Source of the DNA: Acidocella sp.
GTDB taxonomy: Bacteria > Pseudomonadota > Alphaproteobacteria > Acetobacterales > Acetobacteraceae
Length of the DNA stretch: 64,000 nt
Direction: 5' to 3'
Assembly: GCA_029077825.1 (NCBI GenBank)
Contig: JAQNCT010000002.1
Coordinates: 52,710-116,709, forward strand
The notes beneath the pieces are model-generated. The model saw nothing but the letters and a program-made list of their open reading frames with translations, did no database searches and had not been told where the DNA came from. The translations under genes were made by a program, and so were the position numbers. Each line of letters opens with the position of its first letter. Position 1 is the first letter of the stretch. Below are positions 36,972 to 45,224 of the stretch, piece after piece.

Positions 36972-37628
36972 TTAAAAAATACGCTCGCGCGCGGCTTTGG
37001 CGATCCGGTTTTCCAAATCGGTCAGCTCCGAGCGCAGCAAATCCACCTCGTGCAGCAGCGGATCAAGACAAGGGTCGGACGGAATCCCGTAAGCATCAAA
37101 GCACGGCTTCTCGTCGCGCTCGACTGGCCGGGCAGGGATTCCCACCACCGTGGTACCCGCCGGTACTGGCGCCACCACCACCGCATTGGCACCAACTCTG
37201 GCGTTCTCGCCAATCAAAATCGCGCCCAGAACCTTCGCCCCGGCGCCGATGATGACATTATTGCCGATGGTCGGGTGGCGCTTGCCCTTGCTCGAGCTGG
37301 TGCCGCCCAGGGTGACCTGATGATAAATATAGACATCATCCCCCACCTCGGCGGTCTCGCCGATCACCACACCCATGCCATGGTCGATGACGAACCGGCG
37401 GCCCAATCTGGCGCCGGGGTGAATTTCGATACCGGTCAAAAACCGGCCAATATGCGAGGTAAACCGCCCGGTAAGGTGCCAACCATGCCGCCAGAAGAAA
37501 TTCGCCACCGCATGGATTGCGACAGCGTGCAGGCCCGGATAGCAGAGCAAAACCTCAAGGTTCGAGCGTGCAGCGGGGTCCCGATCGCGGTATGCCCGGA
37601 CAGTCTCGGTTAAAAACATAAGGGCCAT
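36972..37628 (-). CDS. cysE: serine O-acetyltransferase
   Basis: A 218-residue left-handed beta-helix acetyltransferase that makes O-acetylserine for cysteine synthesis. Motifs: an [43 protein letters not shown] block with the catalytic His residues, then hexapeptide repeats. The ATG at 37628 (MALMF) or 37619 is preferred over the longer frame from 37691. It is the first gene of a leftward run cysE - desulfurase - ferredoxin - mnmA, linking cysteine supply to sulfur use. Confidence 0.92.
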   Translation of the reverse strand: MALMFLTETVRAYRDRDPAARSNLEVLLCYPGLHAVAIHAVANFFWRHGWHLTGRFTSHIGRFLTGIEIHPGARLGRRFVIDHGMGVVIGETAEVGDDVYIYHQVTLGGTSSSKGKRHPTIGNNVIIGAGAKVLGAILIGENARVGANAVVVAPVPAGTTVVGIPARPVERDEKPCFDAYGIPSDPCLDPLLHEVDLLRSELTDLENRIAKAARERIF

Positions 37629-37824
37629 GCGACATTTCCGTAGGAAAGCAGTGAATAAAGCTTTATATAGACCAACCCCGGGGAAACCCAAACTGTAATC
37701 TACCCATGGTCAACCAAACAATCGGGAGCTGAAATGGCTATCCGGACATGCGGTTTCAACCGTGGCGCGTTGCCTGGTTGGAATGGCTGGTTGGATATGA
37801 TTTTGATGAAAGACGAGATAGAGA

Positions 37825-38490
37825 ATGCCTGAAGTGATGTTTGCTGGGCCGGAAGGCCGTCTAGAAGGCCGCTACCACCATGCCAAGGAACGCGGTGCCC
37901 CATTAGCCCTGGTTCTGCACCCGCACCCGCTGCATGGCGGCACCATGAATAACCGCATCACCTATTCGATGTATCAGGTATTCCAGCGCCTGGGCTTCTC
38001 GGTCATGCGCTTCAATTTCCGTGGCGTGGGCCGCAGCCAGAGCAAGTTTGACGGCGGCATGGGCGAGATCAACGACGCTGCGGCGGCGTTGGACTGGATG
38101 CAGGCGCTCAACCCTGGCCATGGCGGCTTGTGGATTGCCGGCTACTCGTTCGGCGCGTTCGTCGGCATGCAGTTGCTGATGCGCCGCCCAGAAGTCTCGG
38201 GTTGGGTGTCGGTAGCCCCGCCGGCCGCGCACTATGATTTCGGCTTTCTCGCACCCTGCCCTTGCGGCGGGTTGATGATCCATGGCGACTCCGATGAAAT
38301 GGTGCCAGAAATCTCGGTGCGTAAGCTGGTGGATAAGCTGAACCTGCAAAAAGGTGTGGCCATCGACTACCGGGTGTTTGAGGGCGCTGACCATGTGTTC
38401 GCCAACCACGCCGACAAAGTGACAGAAGCGGTGGAAGGTTATGTCAGCCAGTCCCTGGCCCGCAAACAAATGGCCCTGGCTGCGGACTAA
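37825..38490 (+). CDS. alpha/beta hydrolase
   Basis: A 221-residue alpha/beta-hydrolase of the COG2945 type. It shows LVLHPHPLHGGTMNN (oxyanion region), FNFRGVGRSQ, the nucleophile elbow GYSFGA near residue 111, an acid in IHGDSDEMVP and the catalytic His in GADHVFANH. The length and pattern are typical of widespread bacterial esterase-like proteins without known substrate. The ATG at 37825 follows AGACGAGATAGAG. A terminator follows. Confidence 0.88.
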   Translation: MPEVMFAGPEGRLEGRYHHAKERGAPLALVLHPHPLHGGTMNNRITYSMYQVFQRLGFSVMRFNFRGVGRSQSKFDGGMGEINDAAAALDWMQALNPGHGGLWIAGYSFGAFVGMQLLMRRPEVSGWVSVAPPAAHYDFGFLAPCPCGGLMIHGDSDEMVPEISVRKLVDKLNLQKGVAIDYRVFEGADHVFANHADKVTEAVEGYVSQSLARKQMALAAD

Positions 38491-38541
38491 ACTTTAACCA
38501 CGCTGGCCGTCATTGCCGCACCGGCGGTAATCTTCTTCCTC

Positions 38542-38585
38542 AAAAGCGGCCCCGCCTCGGTGGGAGCCGCTTTTGTTTTGGTTTT
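38542..38585 (+). terminator. rho-independent terminator after hydrolase gene
   Basis: A nine-base-pair stem AAAAGCGGC / GCCGCTTTT with a 15-base inner segment that can itself pair, followed by the T-rich TTTTGTTTTGGTTTTTT. It lies about 50 bases after the hydrolase stop. Confidence 0.75.
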
Positions 38586-38653
38586 TTGATTCACGTCAAT
38601 GCCCCGCCGTCGTTGTCAGTCTAAATAAGCTCCATAAAATTTGGAGACACAGC

Positions 38654-39004
38654 ATGATCGTAAATTGGCGGGACCTCATCAACAACATGAACGGCGGCGT
38701 GAAAACCCTTCGCCAGGGTGCACCCGATGTCATGAAGAGCTTCTCGGACATGGCCAAGGCCGCCCATAGTGGCGATGCGCTGGACCATAAAACCAAGGAG
38801 TTGATTGCCTTGGCCCTGGGCGTTGCCACCCGCTGCGCGCCCTGCATCGCCTATCATGCGGAAGCTGCCGCCAAGCTTGGCGCCACCCGCGCTGAGGTGC
38901 TGGAGACCATGGCAATGTCCATTTACATGGGGGCTGGCCCCTCGGCCATGTACGCGGCTGAGGCGCTTGAGGCGTTCGACCAGCTCTCCACCCCAGCTGC
39001 CTGA
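38654..39004 (+). CDS. carboxymuconolactone decarboxylase / AhpD-like protein
   Basis: A 116-residue helical protein of the CMD family. The redox motif CxxC followed by His (RCAPCIAYH, about residues 61-69) is the AhpD-like alkylhydroperoxidase signature, so a peroxidase-type role is more likely than lactone decarboxylation. The ATG at 38654 has GGAGA about eight bases upstream. A DUF2202 ferritin-like protein is encoded seven bases later, suggesting a small stress-related pair. Confidence 0.85.
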   Translation: MIVNWRDLINNMNGGVKTLRQGAPDVMKSFSDMAKAAHSGDALDHKTKELIALALGVATRCAPCIAYHAEAAAKLGATRAEVLETMAMSIYMGAGPSAMYAAEALEAFDQLSTPAA

Positions 39005-39011
39005 GGCCGCC

Positions 39012-39629
39012 ATGAATAATCTCTCGCAAACCTTGGAGCCAGGGCACCGCCGCTGCGGCTGTGGCAATTTAAACTTAGATGACCCCGCCTTGGCTGTCCT
39101 GCCAGCGGTACCGCTTACCGCTGCCGAAATAGCTGATCTGACCGCGATGCGCGAAGAGGAGAAGGTTGCACGCGATGTCTATTTGCGCCTGTTCGACCGT
39201 TGGGGCCTGCGGCCGTTCGGCAAAATCAGCGGATCCGAACAATCACACATGGATATGCTGCTAATCATGCTGGACCGCCACGGCCTGCCCGACCCAGTGC
39301 GCCGCCTTGATGTTGGGGAATTTAACAGCCCGCAGATGCAAAAACTGCATGATGATCTGCTGGCACGCGGCCTGCTCAGTGAGACCGAGGCCGTCAGCAC
39401 CGGGCTGCTGATCGAGGAGCTGGATATTATCGACCTCCGGCAAGCCGCGCGCCGCACCAGCCGGCCCGATTTGAGGTTGGTATATGCCAAACTTGAACAA
39501 GGCTCACGCAACCATCTACGGGCGTTCAATCGCTGGCTGAATGGGCTGGCCGGGCATTACGATCCCGTTCACCTCACCCGCGCAGAATATGACGCTATAG
39601 CGAAGGCTGAGCACGAGCCGTGCGGCTAA
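39012..39629 (+). CDS. DUF2202 ferritin-like protein
   Basis: A 205-residue protein. After a cysteine-containing N-terminus (RRCGCGNLN) comes the DUF2202 helical domain: LTAMREEEKVARDVYLRLFDRW, FGKISGSEQSHMDMLL, and EELDIIDLRQAARRT, with Glu and His residues spaced as in ferritin-like di-metal carboxylate proteins. The domain continues with SRNHLRAFNRWL near residue 175. Its function is unknown. The ATG at 39012 follows GAGG; the AhpD-like gene ends just before it. Confidence 0.85.
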   Translation: MNNLSQTLEPGHRRCGCGNLNLDDPALAVLPAVPLTAAEIADLTAMREEEKVARDVYLRLFDRWGLRPFGKISGSEQSHMDMLLIMLDRHGLPDPVRRLDVGEFNSPQMQKLHDDLLARGLLSETEAVSTGLLIEELDIIDLRQAARRTSRPDLRLVYAKLEQGSRNHLRAFNRWLNGLAGHYDPVHLTRAEYDAIAKAEHEPCG

Positions 39630-39706
39630 CAAGTTAGAGTATTCTGCTAACCGTTGTCTGGCCGCGCGAAAGCGGCATGTTGTTTGCTTGTCATCATGCT
39701 GTAATA

Positions 39707-39728
39707 AGACCTGGGATTTTCCAGGTCT
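39707..39728. other. hairpin in glutaminase leader
   Basis: A perfect eight-base-pair stem AGACCTGG / CCAGGTCT with a six-base loop lies about 50 bases upstream of the glutaminase start and 78 bases after the DUF2202 stop. No T-run follows, so it is not a clear terminator; it may be a leader structure. Confidence 0.4.
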
Positions 39729-39777
39729 GCCAGTCTTGGTATCCAAGGCACGCAAACTGCATAGGAGACAAAGCCTC

Positions 39778-40794
39778 GTGGATGAAACAATCAGCCGCCG
39801 GTCGCTGTTAGCCGCCATTGAGAGCGACCCCTCATCCACTGATGAACTACAGATCATCGCCAAGAAGGTCCATGCTCAATTTTCGGGCAATCTGAACGGT
39901 GAGCTGGCCGATTATATACCCGAATTGGCCAAAGTACCGGCCAACCAATTTGGTATCGCGCTCGGTCTGCCGAATGGCCGTGTTGTCACTGTCGGCGACG
40001 CGCAAGTTCCTTTCACCATCCAATCGATCTCAAAAGCCTTCACTTACGCGTTGCTGCTCGACATGATCGGCCCGGATGAAACCGCCAAAGTGGTGGGCGT
40101 GCAGCCAAGCGGTGATCCTTTCAACACCATTTCGCTGGATGGCCGCACCAACCGCCCGTTCAACCCGATGGTGAACACCGGCGCCATCGCGGTGGCAGGC
40201 AAGCTGCGTGAATTGTTGGGCGCGGATGCTTTCACTAAAATCCTTGAGCTGTTCGGTCAGGCGGCGGGCCGCAGCCTTGCTGTCGATGAAAAGGTCTTTG
40301 AATCCGAGCGCGAAACCGGCCACCGCAACCGCGCCATTGGCCACTTGCTCAGGGCGGCTGACGTGTATGCTTTGCCGGTTGATGAGGTACTGGAAATTTA
40401 TTTCAAGCAATGCTCGATCCTGGTTACCGCCGCTGACCTGGCCGTGATGGGCGCCACCTTGGCCAATCTCGGCAACAACCCGATGACCGGCAAGCGCGTC
40501 TTTGGGCTGAACGCGGTACGCCAGGCATTATCGGTGATGTTCACCTGCGGCATGTATGACGGTGCTGGTGAATGGGCATGCAAAGTGGGCCTGCCCGCCA
40601 AAAGCGGCGTTGGCGGTGGGATTTTGGCTGTGGTTAACCGCCAGATCGGCGTCGCGGTATTCTCCCCCCGGCTGGACTCAAACGGCAATTCGGTGCGCGG
40701 CCAGCTCAGCTGCGCCAAGCTCGCCGATGACCTGGGGCTGCACGCCTTCGATGCCCTCAACCATGGCTCCAGCTTTTTACGCGGAATGCTTTAA
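39778..40794 (+). CDS. glsA: glutaminase
   Basis: A 338-residue beta-lactamase-fold glutaminase that hydrolyses glutamine to glutamate and ammonia. The catalytic S-x-x-K (Ser83, Lys86 in IQSISKAF), the NPMVNTGAIA segment, and CGMYDGAGEWACKVGLPAKSGVGGGI near the C-terminus are as expected. I chose GTG at 39778, which has AGGAG about ten bases upstream; the only upstream ATG would sit before a hairpin. It overlaps the convergent hydrolase by 18 bases. In acidophiles such an enzyme could aid pH homeostasis, but nothing here proves that. Confidence 0.93.
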   Translation: MDETISRRSLLAAIESDPSSTDELQIIAKKVHAQFSGNLNGELADYIPELAKVPANQFGIALGLPNGRVVTVGDAQVPFTIQSISKAFTYALLLDMIGPDETAKVVGVQPSGDPFNTISLDGRTNRPFNPMVNTGAIAVAGKLRELLGADAFTKILELFGQAAGRSLAVDEKVFESERETGHRNRAIGHLLRAADVYALPVDEVLEIYFKQCSILVTAADLAVMGATLANLGNNPMTGKRVFGLNAVRQALSVMFTCGMYDGAGEWACKVGLPAKSGVGGGILAVVNRQIGVAVFSPRLDSNGNSVRGQLSCAKLADDLGLHAFDALNHGSSFLRGML

Positions 40795-41631
40795 AAACGC
40801 TGCGATTTCGCCGACGGTCAGCTCATCCATCAAGGCCGGCGCGTGCCCGGCATCGCCCACCACCAAGCCCTTGGCGCCGCTGGCCTGCATCTGCTGGAAG
40901 GTTTCCGGCGTCAACAGGTCGCTGCTGGCACCACGAATCGCCAGAACCGGCGTTTTAATCATCCCCCAGAGCGGCCATAAATCCACATCTGCCGGTGTGG
41001 AATCGCGGATTGGCTCGATGATATTGGGGTCGTAATGCAGTGCATAGGCGCTGCCACCCGCCGGATCGAGGACTGAGCGCGCCGAAATCCGGGCCAGATA
41101 ATGCCACTGGGCATCGCTCAAATCGCCAAATGGCGCGTGGATTTGCCTTAAATGCGCTTCCAATGCCGCCATCGAGGCGAAACTCTGCGGTGCAGCCGAC
41201 ATATAGTCGCGTATTCTGGTCAAGGCGGCCTTCGGGATATGCGGCCCGATATCGTTCAGCACCAGCGCGGTAATTGGTGAGCCACCCGCCGCCGCTGTCA
41301 TCATGCCACAAATGCCGCCCAGCGATGTCCCCACCCACGCCACCGGCTTGTTGATCGCGGCCAGCAAATGTGCCAGTGCGGTTACATAGGTTGGCGGCTG
41401 GTACAGCGCCCCGCTCGGCAACCAATCAGACTTTCCGCGGCCCGGCAAATCCGGGCAGATAACATGAAAATGCTCAGCCAACGCCGTCGCCAGCGGGTCA
41501 AAATCCCGGCCATTGCGGGTTAGCCCGTGCACGCACAGCACCGCCGGGGCTGCAGGATTGCCAAACTCCACATATGCCAGACGGTAAAATGCCGTGCCAA
41601 GCAAATATTGAACCGAGCCTGCACGCGCCAT
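40777..41631 (-). CDS. alpha/beta hydrolase
   Basis: A 284-residue alpha/beta-hydrolase. The oxyanion region is VLCVHGLTRNGRDFDPLA, the nucleophile is in WVGTSLGG near residue 120, and the catalytic His is in VGDAGHAPALMD near residue 263. The PDLPGRGKSDWL segment is typical of esterases and epoxide-hydrolase-like proteins. The substrate is unknown. It follows the CaiB/BaiF gene by 11 bases on the same strand and may be cotranscribed, hinting at work on a CoA-derived or ester substrate. Confidence 0.87.
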   Translation of the reverse strand: MARAGSVQYLLGTAFYRLAYVEFGNPAAPAVLCVHGLTRNGRDFDPLATALAEHFHVICPDLPGRGKSDWLPSGALYQPPTYVTALAHLLAAINKPVAWVGTSLGGICGMMTAAAGGSPITALVLNDIGPHIPKAALTRIRDYMSAAPQSFASMAALEAHLRQIHAPFGDLSDAQWHYLARISARSVLDPAGGSAYALHYDPNIIEPIRDSTPADVDLWPLWGMIKTPVLAIRGASSDLLTPETFQQMQASGAKGLVVGDAGHAPALMDELTVGEIAAFLKHSA

Positions 41632-41642
41632 GACGATTACCC

Positions 41643-42854
41643 CTAAATAATATTTTTGGCCCGCAAATCGTTGAGGGCCGTTTGATCAAATCCCAGCCAA
41701 TTGGCCAGCACATCATTGGTATGTTCACCCAAAATCGGCGGCGGTAAACGATAGTCAGCAGGTGTCTCGGAAAGCCGTACCGGGTTGGCAACAAGTTGCA
41801 TGGCAACGCCACTGCCATGCTGCATCTCAATTATATTATTCCTGGCGATAACATGCGGATCAGCAAACACCTGTGCAAGAGTGTTAATCGGGCCGCAGCC
41901 AATTTTCAGCGCTTCAAGCTGTTCAATCCACGCCGCCGTGGTCATGGTTTTCATAATCGCCGCCAGCGTGTCGGTCACCAATTGGCGGTTCATCACCCGT
42001 GCCGCATTGGTTACAAACCGCTCGTCGGCCAGCAACGCCTCGGCACCAAAATTCGTGCAGAACTTCGCAAATGTCGGGTCGTTACCAATCGAGAGCACAA
42101 TATACCCATCAGCGGTCGCAAACACTTGGTAGGGCACAATATTCGGATGATTATTGCCCAGCCGCACCGGTGCAACCCCGGTTGCCAGATAGTTCATACC
42201 CTGGTTCGCCAGCCAAGCCACATGCGTATCCAACATGCCAATATCCACCTGCTGACCCAGCCCGGTGCGCTCCTTATGGCGAAGCGCTGCCAGCACCCCG
42301 ATGCAGCCGTACAGACCGGCAAACACGTCCGCCACCGGCACGCCCACCTTCTGCGGCTCACCGGTTGGGTCGCCGGTCAGACTCATAATCCCGCCCATCG
42401 CCTGAATTAAGCCGTCATACCCGGGGCGCGGCGCGTAAGGGCCGGTTTGGCCGAAGCCGGTAATCGAGCAATAAACCAACCCAGGCTGGATTTTATGGAT
42501 TTGCTCATAACCCAGGCCATATTTCGCCAAGGCGCCAACCTTAAAATTCTCCACCAGTATATCGCATTGCGCGATCAACTGTTTGGCAATCTCCTGGCCT
42601 TCCGACGTTGCGATATCTAGCGTAACCGAGCGCTTATTGCGGTTGACGCCGGAAAAATACGCGCTCTCATCGGTGCCTGGCATCACCGGTGGCACAAAAC
42701 CACGGGTATCATCGCCGCTGCCGGGCTTCTCAATTTTGATAACATCGGCCCCCATGTCGGCCAGCATCTGTACGCAGGTGGGGCCGGCCAGAACGCGGGT
42801 AAGGTCGAATATTTTTAGCCCTGTCAGCGGGCCGCTTGGCATTTTTATTGTCAT
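41643..42854 (-). CDS. CaiB/BaiF family CoA-transferase
   Basis: A 403-residue class III CoA-transferase. It opens with GPLTGLKIFDLTRVLAGPTCVQMLADMGADVIKIEKPGSGDDTR and has the YFSGVNRNKRSVTLDI block, then DILVENFKVGALAKYGLGYE with the conserved Glu, and the PIYDGLIQAMGGIMSLTG-like stretch PGYDGLIQAMGG. The catalytic Asp lies within VDIGMLD (about 225-231). The substrate cannot be assigned. The ATG at 42854 is preferred over 42908. It is divergent from the RDD gene. Confidence 0.88.
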   Translation of the reverse strand: MTIKMPSGPLTGLKIFDLTRVLAGPTCVQMLADMGADVIKIEKPGSGDDTRGFVPPVMPGTDESAYFSGVNRNKRSVTLDIATSEGQEIAKQLIAQCDILVENFKVGALAKYGLGYEQIHKIQPGLVYCSITGFGQTGPYAPRPGYDGLIQAMGGIMSLTGDPTGEPQKVGVPVADVFAGLYGCIGVLAALRHKERTGLGQQVDIGMLDTHVAWLANQGMNYLATGVAPVRLGNNHPNIVPYQVFATADGYIVLSIGNDPTFAKFCTNFGAEALLADERFVTNAARVMNRQLVTDTLAAIMKTMTTAAWIEQLEALKIGCGPINTLAQVFADPHVIARNNIIEMQHGSGVAMQLVANPVRLSETPADYRLPPPILGEHTNDVLANWLGFDQTALNDLRAKNII

Positions 42855-42930
42855 GAAGTCCGCATAAACGATCAATTCAACCCAGACAACACGCCGCATT
42901 TTCGCCACACCAACAGCCGAAACTACTTAC

Positions 42931-43371
42931 ATGAGCCAAACAATGACCAATTTCGACTCTCCTGCCCTGTTTCAGGGTGTCATCGCCCGCCGCCTGTGCG
43001 CCTTCGTGCTCGATGTCATTTTTATGGGGATCATCGGCTGGGTGGTGGCCACCAATATCTTTATATTCGGATTGTTCACCCTCGGCCTCGGCTTTTTCAT
43101 GTTTCACGTCATGCCATTTTTCCCGATCCTGTATTACGCGCTGGCGGTTGCCACCGGCGGCACGCCCGGCCAGCGTATATTCAGCCTGGCGGTGCGCCAG
43201 GATGTCGACCTCGCAGCCCCCACCCCAGCGCAGGCGCTGGTCTGGGCCATTTTGCTGTGGCTCAGCTTTTTCGTGCTTGCCGGGCTGCCTTTCGCCATGG
43301 CGCTGGTCGGCTCGCGTCACCGTGCGGGGCACGATCTGTTCTCAGGACTGGTAATTATACGAATCGCCTAA
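42931..43371 (+). CDS. RDD family membrane protein
   Basis: A 146-residue protein with three hydrophobic segments. The name-giving Arg/Asp pattern is present as RRLCAFVLDVIFMG near residue 20, and the family motif GGTPGQRIFSLAVR lies between the second and third segments. Function is unknown. It lies 45 bases upstream of bpt, and RDD-bpt adjacency recurs in alphaproteobacteria. Confidence 0.85.
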   Translation: MSQTMTNFDSPALFQGVIARRLCAFVLDVIFMGIIGWVVATNIFIFGLFTLGLGFFMFHVMPFFPILYYALAVATGGTPGQRIFSLAVRQDVDLAAPTPAQALVWAILLWLSFFVLAGLPFAMALVGSRHRAGHDLFSGLVIIRIA

Positions 43372-43416
43372 AACAGTGCTTGACGTGACCACGGACAAGC
43401 ACAAACATACTAACAC

Positions 43417-44196
43417 ATGAGCTTCAAACCTGCCCGCCGTCCGCATTTCTTCTATACCACGGCGCCGCTGCCGTGCCCTTATGTGGCTGGCCGCACGGAA
43501 CGTAAGGTCGTCACTGAACTCGCCGGCGTCAGTGCCGAAAGCCTGCATGACCGTCTCTCCCGCGGCGGTTTCCGGCGCAGCCACAATATCGCTTATGCGC
43601 CGGTCTGCCCAAACTGCAATTCCTGCGTCCCCATTCGGATTCGCGCCCAGGAATTTACCCCCAGCCGGACCCATAAAAGGCTGAATAAACTGAACGCTGA
43701 CCTGACCGTGCAGGAAATGCCGCCGCGCGCCACCGCAGAGCAATATCAGCTTTTCCAGCATTACCAGCAGGCCCGCCACGGCGATGGCGACATGGCGACC
43801 ATGAGCTTTTATGATTATCGCGCCATGGTCGAGGATACCCCGATCGAAACCTCGATCATTGAATTTCGTGACCGCCAGGAGCGCCTGCTCGGTGCCTGCC
43901 TGATTGACCGTGTGGGCGACGGTTTTTCCGCCGTTTACAGCTTCTTCACCCCGGAAGCTGATGAACGCTCGCTGGGCACCCAAGCGATTCTATGGTTGAT
44001 CAACCGCACCGTCGAGCTGGGTTTGCCCTATGTTTACCTTGGCTACTGGGTGGCTGAAAGCCGTAAAATGGCCTATAAGGCCAAGTTCCGCCCCAGCGAG
44101 ATACTCCGTGGTGGCCAGTGGCGCGCGTTGACGCAGGCAACACTTGCCGCCAAGCCGGCCGCTCCGGTGAGAGATCGTCAACTCGTCTCGACGTAA
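43417..44196 (+). CDS. bpt: aspartate/glutamate leucyltransferase
   Basis: A 259-residue leucyltransferase of the Ate1/Bpt family, which transfers leucine from Leu-tRNA to N-terminal Asp or Glu residues and marks the protein for Clp degradation. Motifs: the N-terminal CPYVAGRTERKVV, the HNIAYAPVCPNCNSCVPIRI cysteine cluster, and C-terminal YVYLGYWVAESRKMAYKAKFRP. The length is normal. tRNA-Pro follows. Confidence 0.93.
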   Translation: MSFKPARRPHFFYTTAPLPCPYVAGRTERKVVTELAGVSAESLHDRLSRGGFRRSHNIAYAPVCPNCNSCVPIRIRAQEFTPSRTHKRLNKLNADLTVQEMPPRATAEQYQLFQHYQQARHGDGDMATMSFYDYRAMVEDTPIETSIIEFRDRQERLLGACLIDRVGDGFSAVYSFFTPEADERSLGTQAILWLINRTVELGLPYVYLGYWVAESRKMAYKAKFRPSEILRGGQWRALTQATLAAKPAAPVRDRQLVST

Positions 44197-44249
44197 ACCC
44201 CCAGCCGCATTGCGCCGCACCCTTTGCCTTGCTACATGCAATTTATAGT

Positions 44250-44326
44250 CGGAGCGTAGCGCAGCCTGGTAGCGCACCAGTCTGGGGGACTGGGGGCCGT
44301 GGGTTCGAATCCCGCCGCTCCGACCA
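44250..44326 (+). tRNA. tRNA-Pro (GGG)
   Basis: A 77-base cloverleaf. Acceptor stem CGGAGCG / CGCTCCG, D-arm with AGCCTGGTAGCGC, anticodon stem CCAGT / ACTGG with loop CTGGGGG (anticodon GGG at 44284-44286), T-arm with GTTCGAATC, discriminator A and encoded CCA at 44324-44326. Confidence 0.97.
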
Positions 44327-44411
44327 TTTACAATGAACTTTCCGTGTTATCCTCGCATCATCAAAGCCCGGTTGTATGGTTAATTCACCGTAGGCAGTTT
44401 AAGCGCTAAAT

Positions 44412-45224
44412 ATGTCATTTAGCCATCAAAACGCAGAGCCCTTCATTGGGTTGGCCCAAGCCCCCACGCGAAACAATCCGCATGAAAATAGCGCCCTCAC
44501 CGTGCGTGGCCTGTGCAAATCATTTGCCAAGCCGATCATCAACAATCTCGACCTCACCATCGCCCCTGGCGAAATTTATGCTCTGCTTGGCCCCAATGGT
44601 GCCGGCAAAACCACCACCCTGCGCATGATCGCCGGGCTGCTGAAGCCGGATTCGGGCAGCATCGAGGTGTTCGGAGTCGATGTCCTCACAGCACCACGCG
44701 CCGCCAAAGCCATGATGGCCTGGCTGCCTGATGAACCACTGCTATATGATAAACTCTCCGCCCTCGAATATCTCGAATTCGTCGCCGGCCTCTGGCAGGT
44801 TGAACCCGCAACCGCCGCCGCCCGCGCCGAAAACTTACTAGAAACATTTGGCTTGTGGCCCCACCGGCATGAGCGTTGTGAGGGGTTCTCGCGCGGCATG
44901 AAGCAAAAAACCGTGCTGGCAGGCGCGTTAATTCATACCCCAAAATTATTTATCCTCGACGAACCCTTAACCGGCTTGGATGCCGCCGCCGCAAAACTGG
45001 TGAAATCAATCCTCACCCAATGCGCTGCTGATGGCGCTGCCATCATCATCACCACCCACATCCTTGAAGTGGCTGAGCGTTTGGCCTCGCGCATCGGCAT
45101 TCTCTCCGGCGGTAATTTATTAGCGCAAGGCAGCTTTGCTGAATTACAAGCCGCCGCCGGGCAACATGAAAATGCCAGCCTGGAAGACGTGTTTCTGCAT
45201 CTCACCACCCGTGCCGATGTTTAA
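44412..45224 (+). CDS. ABC transporter ATP-binding protein
   Basis: A 270-residue ATPase subunit. Walker A GPNGAGKTT is at 60-68, the signature is atypical (FSRGMKQK at about 157-164) as in ABC-2-type exporters, and Walker B LFILDEPLTGLD follows. The N-terminal 25 residues are not conserved. It overlaps the permease gene by eight bases (ATGTTTAA), so the two form a transporter. Such pairs export drugs, polysaccharides or lipids; no substrate is evident. Confidence 0.87.
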   Translation: MSFSHQNAEPFIGLAQAPTRNNPHENSALTVRGLCKSFAKPIINNLDLTIAPGEIYALLGPNGAGKTTTLRMIAGLLKPDSGSIEVFGVDVLTAPRAAKAMMAWLPDEPLLYDKLSALEYLEFVAGLWQVEPATAAARAENLLETFGLWPHRHERCEGFSRGMKQKTVLAGALIHTPKLFILDEPLTGLDAAAAKLVKSILTQCAADGAAIIITTHILEVAERLASRIGILSGGNLLAQGSFAELQAAAGQHENASLEDVFLHLTTRADV

